Part shown: positions 1 through 8,772 of the stretch, piece after piece
Numbering within the stretch: the stretch's first letter is position 1
Layout: each line of letters begins with the position of its first letter
Origin: Chersky-299 sp963749535
GTDB lineage: Bacteria; Actinomycetota; Thermoleophilia; RBG-16-64-13
Assembly (NCBI GenBank): GCA_963749535.1
Contig: CAVVNF010000032.1
Location: forward strand, 1 to 57,396
Direction: 5' to 3'
Length of the DNA: 57,396 bases
Program-made: the position numbers and the translations under genes
Notes under the pieces: model-generated
What the model was told of the DNA's origin: nothing
Databases searched by the model: none
Seen by the model: the letters and a program-made list of their open reading frames with translations, nothing else

Positions 1-1708
1 GTCCGTCTGGCTGGTAGAGGAGACCACGGGCTCGAGACGGCCGCCTTCCCGCGGCAGGTAGATCGCGACCGCGCTGCCGAACATCGCGGAGACTTCCCGC
101 TCGGCCGCTGCCGCCAGCTGATGAACTCCTGAATCGCGGAGAGCTCGCGGCTGAGGCGATAGAGGGCCTCCAACCTGCCCTCTCGAATACGCGCGGTCTG
201 GACCTGGCGACGCACCCTGGCTGCCAGAGTCCCGACGAGCAGCGCGACGACAAGCATGACGACGAGGGTGATCAGGTACTGGATGTCCTGGACCGCGAAA
301 GTGAGGTGCGGAGGGACGAAGAAGAAGTCAAACGCCAGGACCCCCACGACCGCCGCTGTGATCCCCGGTCCCAGTCCGAAACGAGCCGCCACCACAGCTA
401 CCGCCAACAAGAAGATGATCGCCTGATTCGTCTCAGCCAGACCAGCCGCCCTGAAAATCCACGCGATCAGACCCGCAACGGCCACAGCAACAAGCGCCCA
501 GAGATAGCCGGTCGCGCTCTCGGGCCGGCTGAATCGGCGGCGACGTACCCGCGCCGTCGAGTCGGGCGCGCCCTGGATCACGTAGACATCGATCCCGGTG
601 CTCAACTCGAGCAGATCGTCAACCACACTACCGCGAAGCAGCCGCTTCAAGCGGGGCTCTGCCGTCTTCCCGATTACGATCTTGGTCACATTCTGCGCCC
701 GGGCGTAGCTAACGATCTCCTCGGCGACGTCCTCTCCGGAAAGGGTGGCGGTCTCCGCCCCCAGACGTTCGGCAAGTTTCACGTTCTCAGAAGCCCGCTA
801 CGCTGCGCGCTGCTGGGGCTGCACGCCGCGACGTCTCGACGCTGGCGGCGATCCAGCGGGCGTTGAGGGACCCGGCCAAGCGCTTCGAGGTGCGGATCAC
901 CTTCGCGGAGGTGGGGCTGGGGCCGATGCAGACCAGCAGGGTCTCGGTGGTGGCCCAGGTCTGTCGGGGACCTGCCGAGGCGAGCCGCGAGGTCTCCACA
1001 TGGGCGTGGATGCGATCGGCCGTCCGCCGCAGGGTTATCTCGCGCAAAGCGCCCAGGTTGGGGCCTTTGAAGAAGCTCTGCATCGCCCGTCTCGGCTTGA
1101 TCGGGAACGTACACTTTGCCTTCGCGGAGACGCTCCAGCAGCTCATCGGGCGGCAAGTCCACGATCTCGACCGAATCGGCTTCGTCGAAGACGGTGTCGG
1201 GCACCGTCTCGCGGACGTGGATGCCGGTGATCTGGGCGACGATGTCGTTGAGGCTCTCCAGGTGCTGGACGTTGAGCGTGGTGTACACGTCGATGCCGGC
1301 GCTCAGCAGTTCCTGGACGTCCTGCCAGCGTTTGGCGTGGCGCATACCCGGGGCGTTGGTGTGCGCGAGCTCGTCCACCAGAAGGAGGGCCGGGCGGCGG
1401 GCAAGAGCCGCGTCGAGGTCGAACTCCGTCGAGCGTCGATGCCGCGATACGCGACCTCGAGCGGCGGCAGGATCTCCAGCCCCTCCAGGAGCACCTCGGT
1501 CTCAGGCCGGCCGTGGGGCTCCACGTAGCCCACCACGACATCCGCGCCGGTCGGCGCGAGCTGCTGGGCGGCCTCGAGCATGGCGTAGGTCTTGCCGACG
1601 CCAGCCACGTAGCCGAAGAAGATCTTGAGCTTGCCGCGCCGGCTCAGCGGGACTCATCAGCCCTGATCTGCTCGAGAAGCTTGTCGGGTCCGGGCGGCTC
1701 TGTTCCAT
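1..1708 (-). CDS. kdpD: KdpD osmosensitive K+ sensor histidine kinase, N-terminal part (frameshifted, runs off left edge)
   Basis: Sensor kinase that controls kdp expression in response to K+ and turgor. Reading the minus strand from the ATG at 1708 gives the KdpD N-terminal domain with a Walker A (VAGVGKTYAMLEAA), the LLLVDELAHTNAPG block and a YTTLNVQHLESLND block. Next come the UspA-like segment (LLVCIGPSPTSAKVIR), the four-helix membrane region (around 270-540) and the start of a GAF-like domain. The kinase core lies beyond the window. The reading frame changes at about 1690, 1650, 1430, 1095, 800 and 115. Each piece continues the same family alignment without loss, so I read these as indel errors. 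It lies directly downstream of kdpC in the same orientation, the usual kdpFABCD order; kdpE would be off the left end. Confidence 0.85.
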
Positions 1709-1726
1709 GTGGCCAACTCAGCAGAG

Positions 1727-2329
1727 TCACCTGGACGGGTTACGGCCGTGTTCGCAAGCGAGTCCAGCGCCAAGTTCAACTCCAGCGACGTTCACCCGCG
1801 GCTCGCCGAGGATACCCAGTTGCCGGCCTGCGTGTGCCGGGCGACAAGCGCCTCGACATGCCGTCAGGCTCAGCCCCGCGCGCGCGCGCCACGCCGGCAC
1901 CTGGTAGTCGGCGGCTGCCGGGCTGATGTCGGGGTCGAGCCCGCTGCCTGAAGCGGTCACGAGGTCGACAGGGACTGGCGGTGTGTTGCCGGGGTCGGCC
2001 GCTCGGAGCGCCGCGATCGCGCTGCTTGGATCGCCTTGAGCAGAGCGGGGTTGGTGGGCCCCAGGTTGGAGCCGGAAGACGCGGCTCCGTTGTAGGGCTC
2101 GGGACTGGTGGCGGAAGGCCTCGACCAGAAGTACTCGGGGTCGCTGAAGGGCTGGCCGATCAGGCTGGAGCCGACCGCCTGGCCGTTCTGGGTGATGAGG
2201 CTGCCGGCCGCCTTGTGGGGGAAGAGCCCCTGCGCGATCCCGGTGACGGCCAAGGGATAGATGACGCCCGGTGACCACGCGTGAGCTGCCACCAGGACCA
2301 CGACGACTTTGCCTGAGCATCTTCAGCAT
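1727..2329 (-). CDS. kdpC: KdpC, K+-transporting ATPase subunit C (frameshifted)
   Basis: Single-span accessory subunit of the KdpFABC potassium pump. The ATG at 2329 follows AGGGGAAG and overlaps the end of kdpB. After the N-terminal helix the protein shows family blocks: YPLAVTGIAQGLFPHKA, GSSLIGQPFSDPEYFWSRPS, GSNLGPTNPALL, then VDLVTASGSGLDPDIS and RQLGILGEPRVNV. These lie in three frames, with shifts near 2290, 2030 and 1860, so no single reading frame gives the whole protein. The exact 3' end is uncertain: one frame stops at 1727 and another runs into the kdpD start. Membrane protein; identification is firm, end coordinate is not. Confidence 0.85.
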   Translation of the reverse strand: MLKMLRQSRRGPGGSSRVVTGRHLSLGRHRDRAGALPPQGGRQPHHPERPGGRLQPDRPALQRPRVLLVEAFRHQSRALQRSRVFRLQPGAHQPRSAQGDPSSAIAALRAADPGNTPPVPVDLVTASGSGLDPDISPAAADYQVPAWRARAGLSLTACRGACRPAHAGRQLGILGEPRVNVAGVELGAGLACEHGRNPSR

Positions 2330-4469
2330 GGTGCTTCCCCTACATGAGACGGAGAGCAGTGCAGGATGAGGTCGATGATCTTGATGCCCACGAACGGCAC
2401 GATGAGCCCGCCGAGGCCGTAGATCGAGCAGGTTGTTTCGCAGCAGCGCGCTGGCGGCGCGCGGCTTGTATTTGACTCCGCGCAGGGCCAGCGGGATGAG
2501 GAACACGATGATGATCGCGTTGAAGATGACCGCGGAAAGGATCGCGCTCTGCGGCGTGGCCAGGTGCATGATGTTGAGCGCGTTCAGCTGCGGATAGGTG
2601 GCGGCGAACGCGGCCGGGATGATGGCGAAGTACTTGGCGATGTCGTTGGCGATGCTGAACGTGGTGAGCGACCCCCGGGTCATGAGGGTCTGCTTGCCGA
2701 TGTGGACTATCTCCAGCAGCTTGGTGGGGTTGGAATCCAGGTCGACCATGTTGCCGGCTTCTTTGGCGGCCTGCGTGCCGGTGTTCATGGCCACCGCCAC
2801 GTCGGCCTGAGCGAGCGCGGGAGCGTCGTTGGTGCCGTCGCCGGTCATCGCCACCAGGTGCCCGTCGGCCTGGTACTCGCGGATGAGCGCGAGCTTCGCC
2901 TCTGGGGTGGCCTCAGCCAAGAAGTCGTCCACTCCGGCCTCGGCGGCGATGGAGGCCGCGGTCACCGGGTTGTCGCCGGTGATCATCACCGTCTTGATGC
3001 CCATCCTCCTCAGATCGTGGAACCGTTCCCGGATGCCGCCTTTCACGATGTCCTTGAGGTTGATCACCCCGAGAACCCTGCGGACCGTCGGCCACCACCA
3101 GAGGGGTGCCTCCCTGCTTGGCCACCCATCGACGGCGTCGCGGACTTCCTCGGGGAACGCTCCGCCCTGGCCCGCCACATACGCCTCGACCGCATCGGTG
3201 GCGCCCTTTCGGACCTGACGCCCTTCCAAGTCGACGCCGCTCATGCGCGTCTGAGCGGTGAAGGGAACGAAGGTGGCGCCCAGCGCCTCCAGGTCCCGGC
3301 CTCTCAACCCGTAGAGATTCTTGGCGAGAACCACGATGCTGCGTCCCTCAGGCGTCTCGTCGGCGAGTGAAGCCAGCTGCGCCGCGTCGGCCAGCTCAGC
3401 AATGTCGACGCCGCGGGCTGGAATGAACTCGGTGGCCTGCCGGTTGCCGAGGGTTATCGTGCCGGTCTTGTCGAGCAGCAGCACGTCCACGTCGCCGGCC
3501 GCCTCGACGGCCCGGCCCGACATGGCGACCACATTCGCCTGACTCAGCCTATTCATCCCGGCGATGCCGATCGCGGACAGCAGGGCGCCGATAGTCGTCG
3601 GCGCCAGACAGACCAGCAACGCGACCAGGATGGTGATGGACACCACGCTCCCCTTGCCGGCGGCGTCGACGCTGTACTGCGACATCGGCTGCAGGGTGAT
3701 CACCACGATGAGGAAGATGATGGTCAGCCCGGCCAGCAGGATGTTCAGGGCGATCTCGTTAGGCGTCTTCTGCCGCTTCGCACCCTCTACCATGGAGATC
3801 ATGCGGTCGAGAAACGTCTCGCCCGGCTCGGCGGTCACTTTTACGATGATCCAGTCGGAGAGCACCCTCGTCCCTCCCGTAACCGCGCTGCGGTCGCCGC
3901 CGCTCTCCCTGATGACGGGGGCGCTCTCGCCGGTGATCGCACTCTCGTCCACCGAGGCGGCGCCAACCACTATTTCTCCGTCGGCCGGAATCAGCTCGCC
4001 CGGCCTCCACCAAGGTCAGGTCGTTCCGGCGCAGTAGCGACGACGAGACCGCTTCGCTCGGCGCATCGCGCCGCGCCTCGGCCAGCTTCGTGGCCACGGT
4101 CTCTTTCCGCGCCTTGCGGAGGCTCTCGGCCTGCGCTCTCCCTCGCCCTTCCGCCATGGCCTCCGCGAAATTGGCGAAAATCACCGTGAACCACAGCCAC
4201 AGCGAGACGGCGATGGTGAAGCCGGGGGAGCCTTCGCCCTTGCCAAGGGCCGCCTGCACGAAAAGCGCGAGGGTCAGGAGCGCACCCACCCACACCACGA
4301 ACATGACCGGATTCTTGATCTCCTGGCGGGGATCGAGCTTCCTAAACGAATCCAAGGCCGCTTCGCCCAGCAGGTGCCAGTCGAGGCCGGGCTTTCTCGC
4401 CTCTTTCCCGAGAGCCGGGATCTCGGCCAAAACGGCCACGTCTTTGTCGCGAGTCTCCGAAGTCATCAT
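2323..4469 (-). CDS. kdpB: KdpB, K+-transporting P-type ATPase catalytic subunit (frameshifted)
   Basis: ATP-hydrolysing subunit of KdpFABC. The N-terminus (MMTSETRDKDVAV) leads into membrane helices. It is followed by the actuator-domain motif DESAITGESAPVI, the phosphorylation site DKTGT with the catalytic Asp, MITGDNPVTA and the hinge MTGDGTNDAPALAQADV, all in family order. The frame breaks near 3990, twice around 3080-3130 and once near 2430. The C-terminal helix resumes in the next frame (IYGLGGLIVPFVGIKII) and stops at 2323, overlapping the kdpC start by 7 bases. Only 16 bases separate it from kdpA, so the genes form one operon. All functional residues that can be checked are present, so the shifts are probably sequencing indels. 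Confidence 0.9.
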
Positions 4470-4485
4470 TCAGTCTTTCGCCGGG

Positions 4486-6244
4486 TCAATGGATCATGAT
4501 CAGATGCTCGACGATCGGGCCCAGGGCAAGAGCCGGGATGAAGCTCAACGCGCCCACCACGACCACCACGGCAATCAGCAGGCCCACGAACATGGGTCCG
4601 TCCGTCCGCAAGGTCCCCGCACTCTCGGGGGTGTGCTTCTTCTTGGCCAGGGAGCCGGCGATAGCCAACGTGGGCACCATGATCCAGAAGCGTCCGATCA
4701 GCATCGCGATACCGAGGGCGATGTTGTAGAAGGTGGTGTTGGCGGACAGACCGGCGAAGGCGCTACCGTTGTTGCCGACAGCCGAGGTGAACGCGTAGAG
4801 GATCTCAGAGAAGCCGTGCGGGCCGGGATTGGCGACGCTCGCGCGCCCCGCTCCCGTAGCCACCCCGATCGCCGTGCCGACAAGAATGGCTATGACCGGG
4901 ATGAGGATGACGAGTGACGCCATCTTCATCTCGTACATTTCGATCTTCTTGCCCAGGTACTCCGGTGTTCGACCCACCATGAGCCCCGCTATGAACACCG
5001 CCACGATGGCGAATATCAGCATCACATAGAGCCCGGACCCCACCCCCCCGAAGATCACCTCGCCCAAGTGGATCAGCACCAGGGGCACCAGGCCGCCGAG
5101 CGGCGTGAACGAGTCGTGCATGCTGTTGACCGAGCCGTTGGAGGCACCGGTGGTGGCGGCCGCCCAGATGGACGAATTGACGATGCCGAAGCGGACCTCC
5201 TTGCCCTCCATGTTGCCGCCGGGCTGCGCGGTCATGGTCGCGGTAGCAGGCTTTGAGTTGAGCACCGGCCGCGGCCTCTTGGGGCACGCCCGCCTGTTCG
5301 AAGTGGTAAGCGGCGACAACCATGCCGAACAGCACGATGGTCATGGCCGCAAGCACCGCCCAGCCCTGCTTCTTGTTGCCCACCATGCGGCCGAACGTGT
5401 AGCAGAGCGCGGCGGGGATGAGGATTATCGCCACCATCTCCAGGAAGTTGGAGAGCGGCGTGGGGTTCTCGAAGGGATGCGCCGAGTTGGCGTTGAAGAA
5501 ACCGCCGCCGTTGGTGCCGAGCTGCTTGATGGCGATCTGCGAAGCCGCCGGTCCCACGGATATGGTCTGGGTGGTGATCGTCTGGCCCTGGGCGTTGACG
5601 TAAGGCTGGACGAGCTGAACTGTTTGCGACGGATGCAGCGTCTGCACCACTCCCTGCGACAGCAGCGCGATGGCCAAGACGAACGATAGCGGCAGGAGGA
5701 CGTAGAGGATCGACCGGGTCATGTCTACCCAGAAATTGCCGAGCCGGTCGGACGAGCGACGGGAGAACCCGCGGATAAAGGCGACGACCACCGCCATCCC
5801 CACAGCCGCCGAAACGAAGTTCTGCACCGTGAGGCCCACCATCTGGGTGACGTATTTCATGGTGGACTCACCGGCGTAGGCCTGCCAGTTGGTATTGGTC
5901 ACGAAACTGACGGCGGTGTTGAACGAAAGGCCGGGGCTGACGTTTCCTACCCCGGCGGGACCACCCGGCAGCCATCCCTGAATGCGCTGCAGCAAGTAGA
6001 GGAGCAGAAAGCCGACTGCGCTGAAGACCAGGACGGTGGCCGCGTATCGCTTCCAGCCCATCTCCGTCTCAGCGTCCACCCCGGCGACCCGATACATGAA
6101 ACGTTCCGTCGGACCGAGGACCCGGCTGAGACCAAAGATCCGTTTTCCCTCGTATACCCGCGCCATGTACGCGCCGAGCGGCTTGACCAATAGCAGAACC
6201 ACTGCGAAGAAGAGCAGGATCTGCAGCCAGCCGTGGCTGTTCAT
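4486..6244 (-). CDS. kdpA: KdpA, K+-transporting ATPase potassium-binding channel subunit (one frameshift)
   Basis: SKT-superfamily channel-like subunit that selects K+ in KdpFABC. The start at 6244 overlaps the kdpF stop in an ATGA arrangement. Four selectivity-filter loops can be read: TNTNWQAYAGEST, LGTNGGGFFNANSAHPFENP, TTGASNGSVN and AVGNNGSAFAGL, separated by many hydrophobic helices. The frame changes once at about 5275, between AAAGAQLK and the NMEGKEVRFG block. Combined length is about 585 residues, the family norm. It is followed 16 bases later by kdpB. Confidence 0.92.
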
Positions 6245-6339
6245 CCCAGTTTCTCCGGCTTTACGAGCGCGTAGAGCAGGTAGCCCAGCAGGATCACGCC
6301 AATTATCGCGCTTACGATCAGCATCGGTTCATCTCGCAT
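6241..6339 (-). CDS. kdpF: KdpF small membrane subunit
   Basis: A 32-residue peptide, too short for usual gene calls, with one hydrophobic helix (MLIVSAIIGVILLGYLLYAL) and a charged tail KPEKLG. Size, topology and position immediately before kdpA match KdpF, the lipid-like stabilising subunit of the Kdp complex. Its TGA overlaps the kdpA ATG, indicating translational coupling. A GAGG sits just upstream of the ATG at 6339; an internal ATG six codons in is an alternative start. Confidence 0.85.
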   Translation of the reverse strand: MRDEPMLIVSAIIGVILLGYLLYALVKPEKLG

Positions 6340-6420
6340 CGGCCTCAGCCATGGTGACGCCGGTGCCGAGTGTCTGGTGACGGCGGTGCCGAGCGCCTAT
6401 CCCCACGATCACGGAACCTC

Positions 6421-6501
6421 TCATAGCCGCTCGAAAAAGATCGCCAGTCCCCACGTGAGGAGAAGAACAGACAGCGCAAGAACTACGTAAAGTGCGTCCA
6501 T
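6421..6501 (-). CDS. 26-residue membrane peptide heading the kdp operon
   Basis: The ATG at 6501 follows GGAAAGG at good spacing and opens a 26-codon frame reading MDALYVVLALSVLLLTWGLA and then IFFERL, ending at 6421. It is one hydrophobic helix with an acidic N-terminus and a basic C-terminal end. It lies 81 bases upstream of kdpF in the same direction. From memory, similar small ORFs precede kdpF in other actinobacterial operons, but I could not check this. It may be an extra small subunit or a leader peptide; no function is established. Confidence 0.6.
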   Translation of the reverse strand: MDALYVVLALSVLLLTWGLAIFFERL

Positions 6502-6643
6502 CCAGAGCCCTTTCCTGTCGACAGCGCTTAGCTAATCACTCCCGGCGTTGAAATCGGGAGGGAAGTGCGTGCGACCGCGTAGGAAAGGCGTAAGGAAGCG
6601 TGAATGAACCGGCGCCGCTGAAAGAGGGCAAGCCTATCTGGGA

Positions 6644-6850
6644 GTTCGCGCGGGTCTTGCCCGACGCCTTGAGCTCTTCCATGGCGCGCCACGTGTCACG
6701 GCCCCGGCGGGGAACCGGTCAATGCACCAGATGGAGGTCGAGCCAGTAGAACTGCAGTTGGGCTAAGCTCTTTTCGCAGGTGACCAGCGTCGACGAGTAG
6801 CCGTGGTCCGCGCTCCAGACTTTGCCGGCCACGACCACCTCTTCGCGCAG
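6644..6850 (-). pseudogene. Aldo/keto reductase remnant with a nonsense codon
   Basis: One continuous minus-strand frame reads REEVVVAGKVWSADHGY, CEKSLAQL, WLDLHLVH, a TGA, then PVPRRGRDTWRAMEELKASG. This is the central part of an aldo/keto reductase. The TGA sits exactly where the family has Trp in the LVHWPVP motif. The beta-strand/helix block before the catalytic Lys region and the stretch after KTRA cannot be found, so both ends are missing. No start codon or ribosome site is evident. It lies between tatA and the kdp operon in a stretch (6502-6922) that otherwise holds nothing I recognise. Confidence 0.6.
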
Positions 6851-6922
6851 TCGCAGCCGTGACCGCCCGCTAGACGACGGTTAAACTCACAAGCGCGATC
6901 ATGGATGCCCGATGAGGACTTG

Positions 6923-7213
6923 TTAGGCCGGCGGAGTCTCCTCAGCCTGACCGGCCGCATTCGCCTCGACGACTACTGGCTCGGCCGCAACGGGTTGCGA
7001 CCCAAGCGCCTCGGCTACCAGTGGCTCGGCGGTCGGCTCCGGAGCAGCCATCGAGTTGGCTATCTCGTTCTCCGCGTCTTTGAGACCCCGTTTGAAGCCA
7101 TTGATGCCCTTACCGAGTGAACTCCCCAATTCGGGCAACTTCTTGGGTCCAAAGACCAACATTATGATCACGATGAGAATTATCCAGTGCCAAGGGGCGA
7201 GGATGCCATCCAC
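6923..7213 (-). CDS. tatA: TatA-family twin-arginine translocase subunit
   Basis: Pore-forming component of the Tat pathway. I choose the GTG at 7213 because AGGAG lies 7 bases upstream; the longer ATG frame from 7237 lacks this. The protein begins VDGILAPWHW, has one membrane helix, then the FGPKKLPELGSSLGKG hinge and amphipathic helix typical of TatA, and ends in an Ala/Glu/Val-rich tail (96 residues in all). No tatC is adjacent. Three further TatA-like genes lie near 50.4-51.6 kb, so this is one of a dispersed family. Confidence 0.88.
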   Translation of the reverse strand: MDGILAPWHWIILIVIIMLVFGPKKLPELGSSLGKGINGFKRGLKDAENEIANSMAAPEPTAEPLVAEALGSQPVAAEPVVVEANAAGQAEETPPA

Positions 7214-7401
7214 GCGACAACTCCTTGCTCGGTTCAACCTACCGTGGTCGATTTTACTCTCTTCTTAGAAACAGGGGGGACGTATGACGGAGTACGGACC
7301 ATCCGATCAGCGCGCCCCCTGGCGTTCCTGTAATCTCAGGGAATACGACATTAAGCGAGGATTTCGCCTCGCGGCACACGTGCAAGAAGGAGGCGGGATA
7401 G

Positions 7402-8418
7402 GTGAAGCGGATAGACCTAGAGAACCATTTCTCGACCAAGGCCTGGGTAGACGCGATGTTCGCCAACACGGAAGCCTACCCTCGCCTGGAGAAGACACCG
7501 GACGGGACTGCTCGCATGTACTACATGCCCGGCATGTGGATCCCGTTCTACGAGACAAAACTCAGCGACCTCGGTGAGGGCCGCATCAAAGCAATGGATG
7601 AAGCCGGGGTCGACGTCGCGGTGCTCTCGCTCGCGGCGCCAGGCACGGAGCCGTTCGGGCCTGCCCTGGGGACGCGGCTCGCCAAGAATACGAACGATCT
7701 TGTGGCTGAGACCGTCGCCAAATACCCGGCACGGTTCATGGGATTCGCTTCGCTGGCCCCTAAAGATCCCGATTCGGCCGTCAAGGAGTTCGAGCGCTGC
7801 GTGAAAGAGCTGGGATTCGTCGGCTGGAACACCCACTCCAACTTCGGGGATTCCTATCTGGACGAAAAACGCTATTGGCCTCTTCTGGCGAAAGCCCAGG
7901 AGCTCGATGTGCCAATCTACATACACCCCACGGTCCCCATCATCCCTCAACTCCTCACCTACGGGATGGGCTTGGCCGGGCCCTCCTTCGGGTTCGGCAC
8001 GGAGACGGCGATGGTCATGATGCGACTGATCGTCAGCGGGGCTTTCGACACGTTCCCCAAATTGAAGATCATCCTGGGGCACTATGGCGAAGGCCTGCCC
8101 TTCATGCTCGACCGGGTCAGCCGGCCCTACGTGCAAGGTCACATCCGCACGGACCCGTCCGCGGCTCCTCCGCTCAAAAGGCTGCCGGGCGACTACCTAA
8201 AGGACAACATGTTCGTGTCCACCAGCGGCAACTACTCGGATGAGGCTTTCGTCTGCACCAAGAACGCTTTGGGAATGGACAAGATGGTCCTGGGCACCGA
8301 CTATCCGTTCGAGGACATGAAGGTATGCATGGACTTCCTGGAGGGTCGCGCGATAACTGCGAGCGACAAAGCGCAGCTGTACACCGGCACCCCTGGAAGC
8401 CTGGGAATATCAGCTTGA
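7402..8418 (+). CDS. Amidohydrolase-2 family metal-dependent hydrolase/decarboxylase (paralogue 1)
   Basis: TIM-barrel protein of the ACMSD / gamma-resorcylate decarboxylase group (338 residues). Starts at a GTG 7 bases after AAGGAGGCGGG. Putative metal and catalytic residues are visible: Glu7-x-His9 in IDLENHF on strand 1, His175 in IYIHPTVP, His227 in LGHYGEGLPF and Asp300 in LGTDYPFE. The E-x-H form, rather than H-x-H, is characteristic of the non-oxidative aryl-acid decarboxylases of this superfamily. The substrate cannot be read from sequence. It is a clear paralogue of the genes at 11357 and 17397 (shared THSNFGDSYLDEKRYWPLLA block). The C-terminus after residue 325 (YTGTPGSL against YEGNAAAL in a paralogue) may carry small errors. 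Confidence 0.85.
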   Translation: MKRIDLENHFSTKAWVDAMFANTEAYPRLEKTPDGTARMYYMPGMWIPFYETKLSDLGEGRIKAMDEAGVDVAVLSLAAPGTEPFGPALGTRLAKNTNDLVAETVAKYPARFMGFASLAPKDPDSAVKEFERCVKELGFVGWNTHSNFGDSYLDEKRYWPLLAKAQELDVPIYIHPTVPIIPQLLTYGMGLAGPSFGFGTETAMVMMRLIVSGAFDTFPKLKIILGHYGEGLPFMLDRVSRPYVQGHIRTDPSAAPPLKRLPGDYLKDNMFVSTSGNYSDEAFVCTKNALGMDKMVLGTDYPFEDMKVCMDFLEGRAITASDKAQLYTGTPGSLGISA

Positions 8419-8509
8419 GGCTGTTTTGCGACTCGCCCGCGAGGACAGGAGGTCCGGAGAATTGAGGGGCCGCTTCAGATCGGAGTTCTTGACGAACCTG
8501 TCACAGCCG

Positions 8510-8611
8510 ATGCCGCTGCACGAGAAGCTGTCAAAGCTCACCCGCAATCTGTGGCGCCGGGTGGTGCTCCGGCAGACGTGCTGCGGCCACGACGGCGAAC
8601 CTGGCTGTTGA
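8510..8611 (+). CDS. 33-residue basic microprotein ending in a Cys-rich motif
   Basis: The frame from ATG 8510 reads MPLHEKLSKLTRNLWRRVVL and ends TCCGHDGEPGC before a TGA. The tail CC-x-H-x-G-x-P-G-C has three Cys and one His, a possible metal site, preceded by a strongly basic amphipathic stretch. No good ribosome site is visible; the frame is open upstream to a TTG at 8426 as an alternative. I recall similar short basic proteins with CCG...PGC tails from actinobacterial genomes, but cannot confirm it. Lies between amidohydrolase 1 and a strong terminator. Confidence 0.45.
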   Translation: MPLHEKLSKLTRNLWRRVVLRQTCCGHDGEPGC

Positions 8612-8691
8612 AAAGCCGCCGACCCGTCCCGTGAGGGCGGGCATTCTCATTCGCATCCGCACTAGCCGGCGCATCGACCTGTAGAAACAGC

Positions 8692-8723
8692 GGGGGGCGG
8701 GACGGCTTTGCCGTCCCGCCCCC
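8692..8723. terminator. Strong GC-rich hairpin, bidirectional terminator
   Basis: A GGGGGCGGGACGGC arm pairs perfectly with GCCGTCCCGCCCCC across a TTT loop. It sits between the plus-strand genes ending at 8418/8611 and the minus-strand foldase gene ending at 8773, so it could serve both. No U-run follows, as is common in high-GC genomes. The rest of 8419-8772 apart from the microprotein shows nothing recognisable. Confidence 0.75.
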
Positions 8724-8772
8724 GGTTCACCGGCAGTCCGCCGGTAATCCACGAAGGTTTATCTCTCTAGGC

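Noticed and set aside
1..1708. kdpD as a true pseudogene
   Set aside because: All domain blocks are present in order and only frame changes separate them; the same indel pattern affects housekeeping genes.
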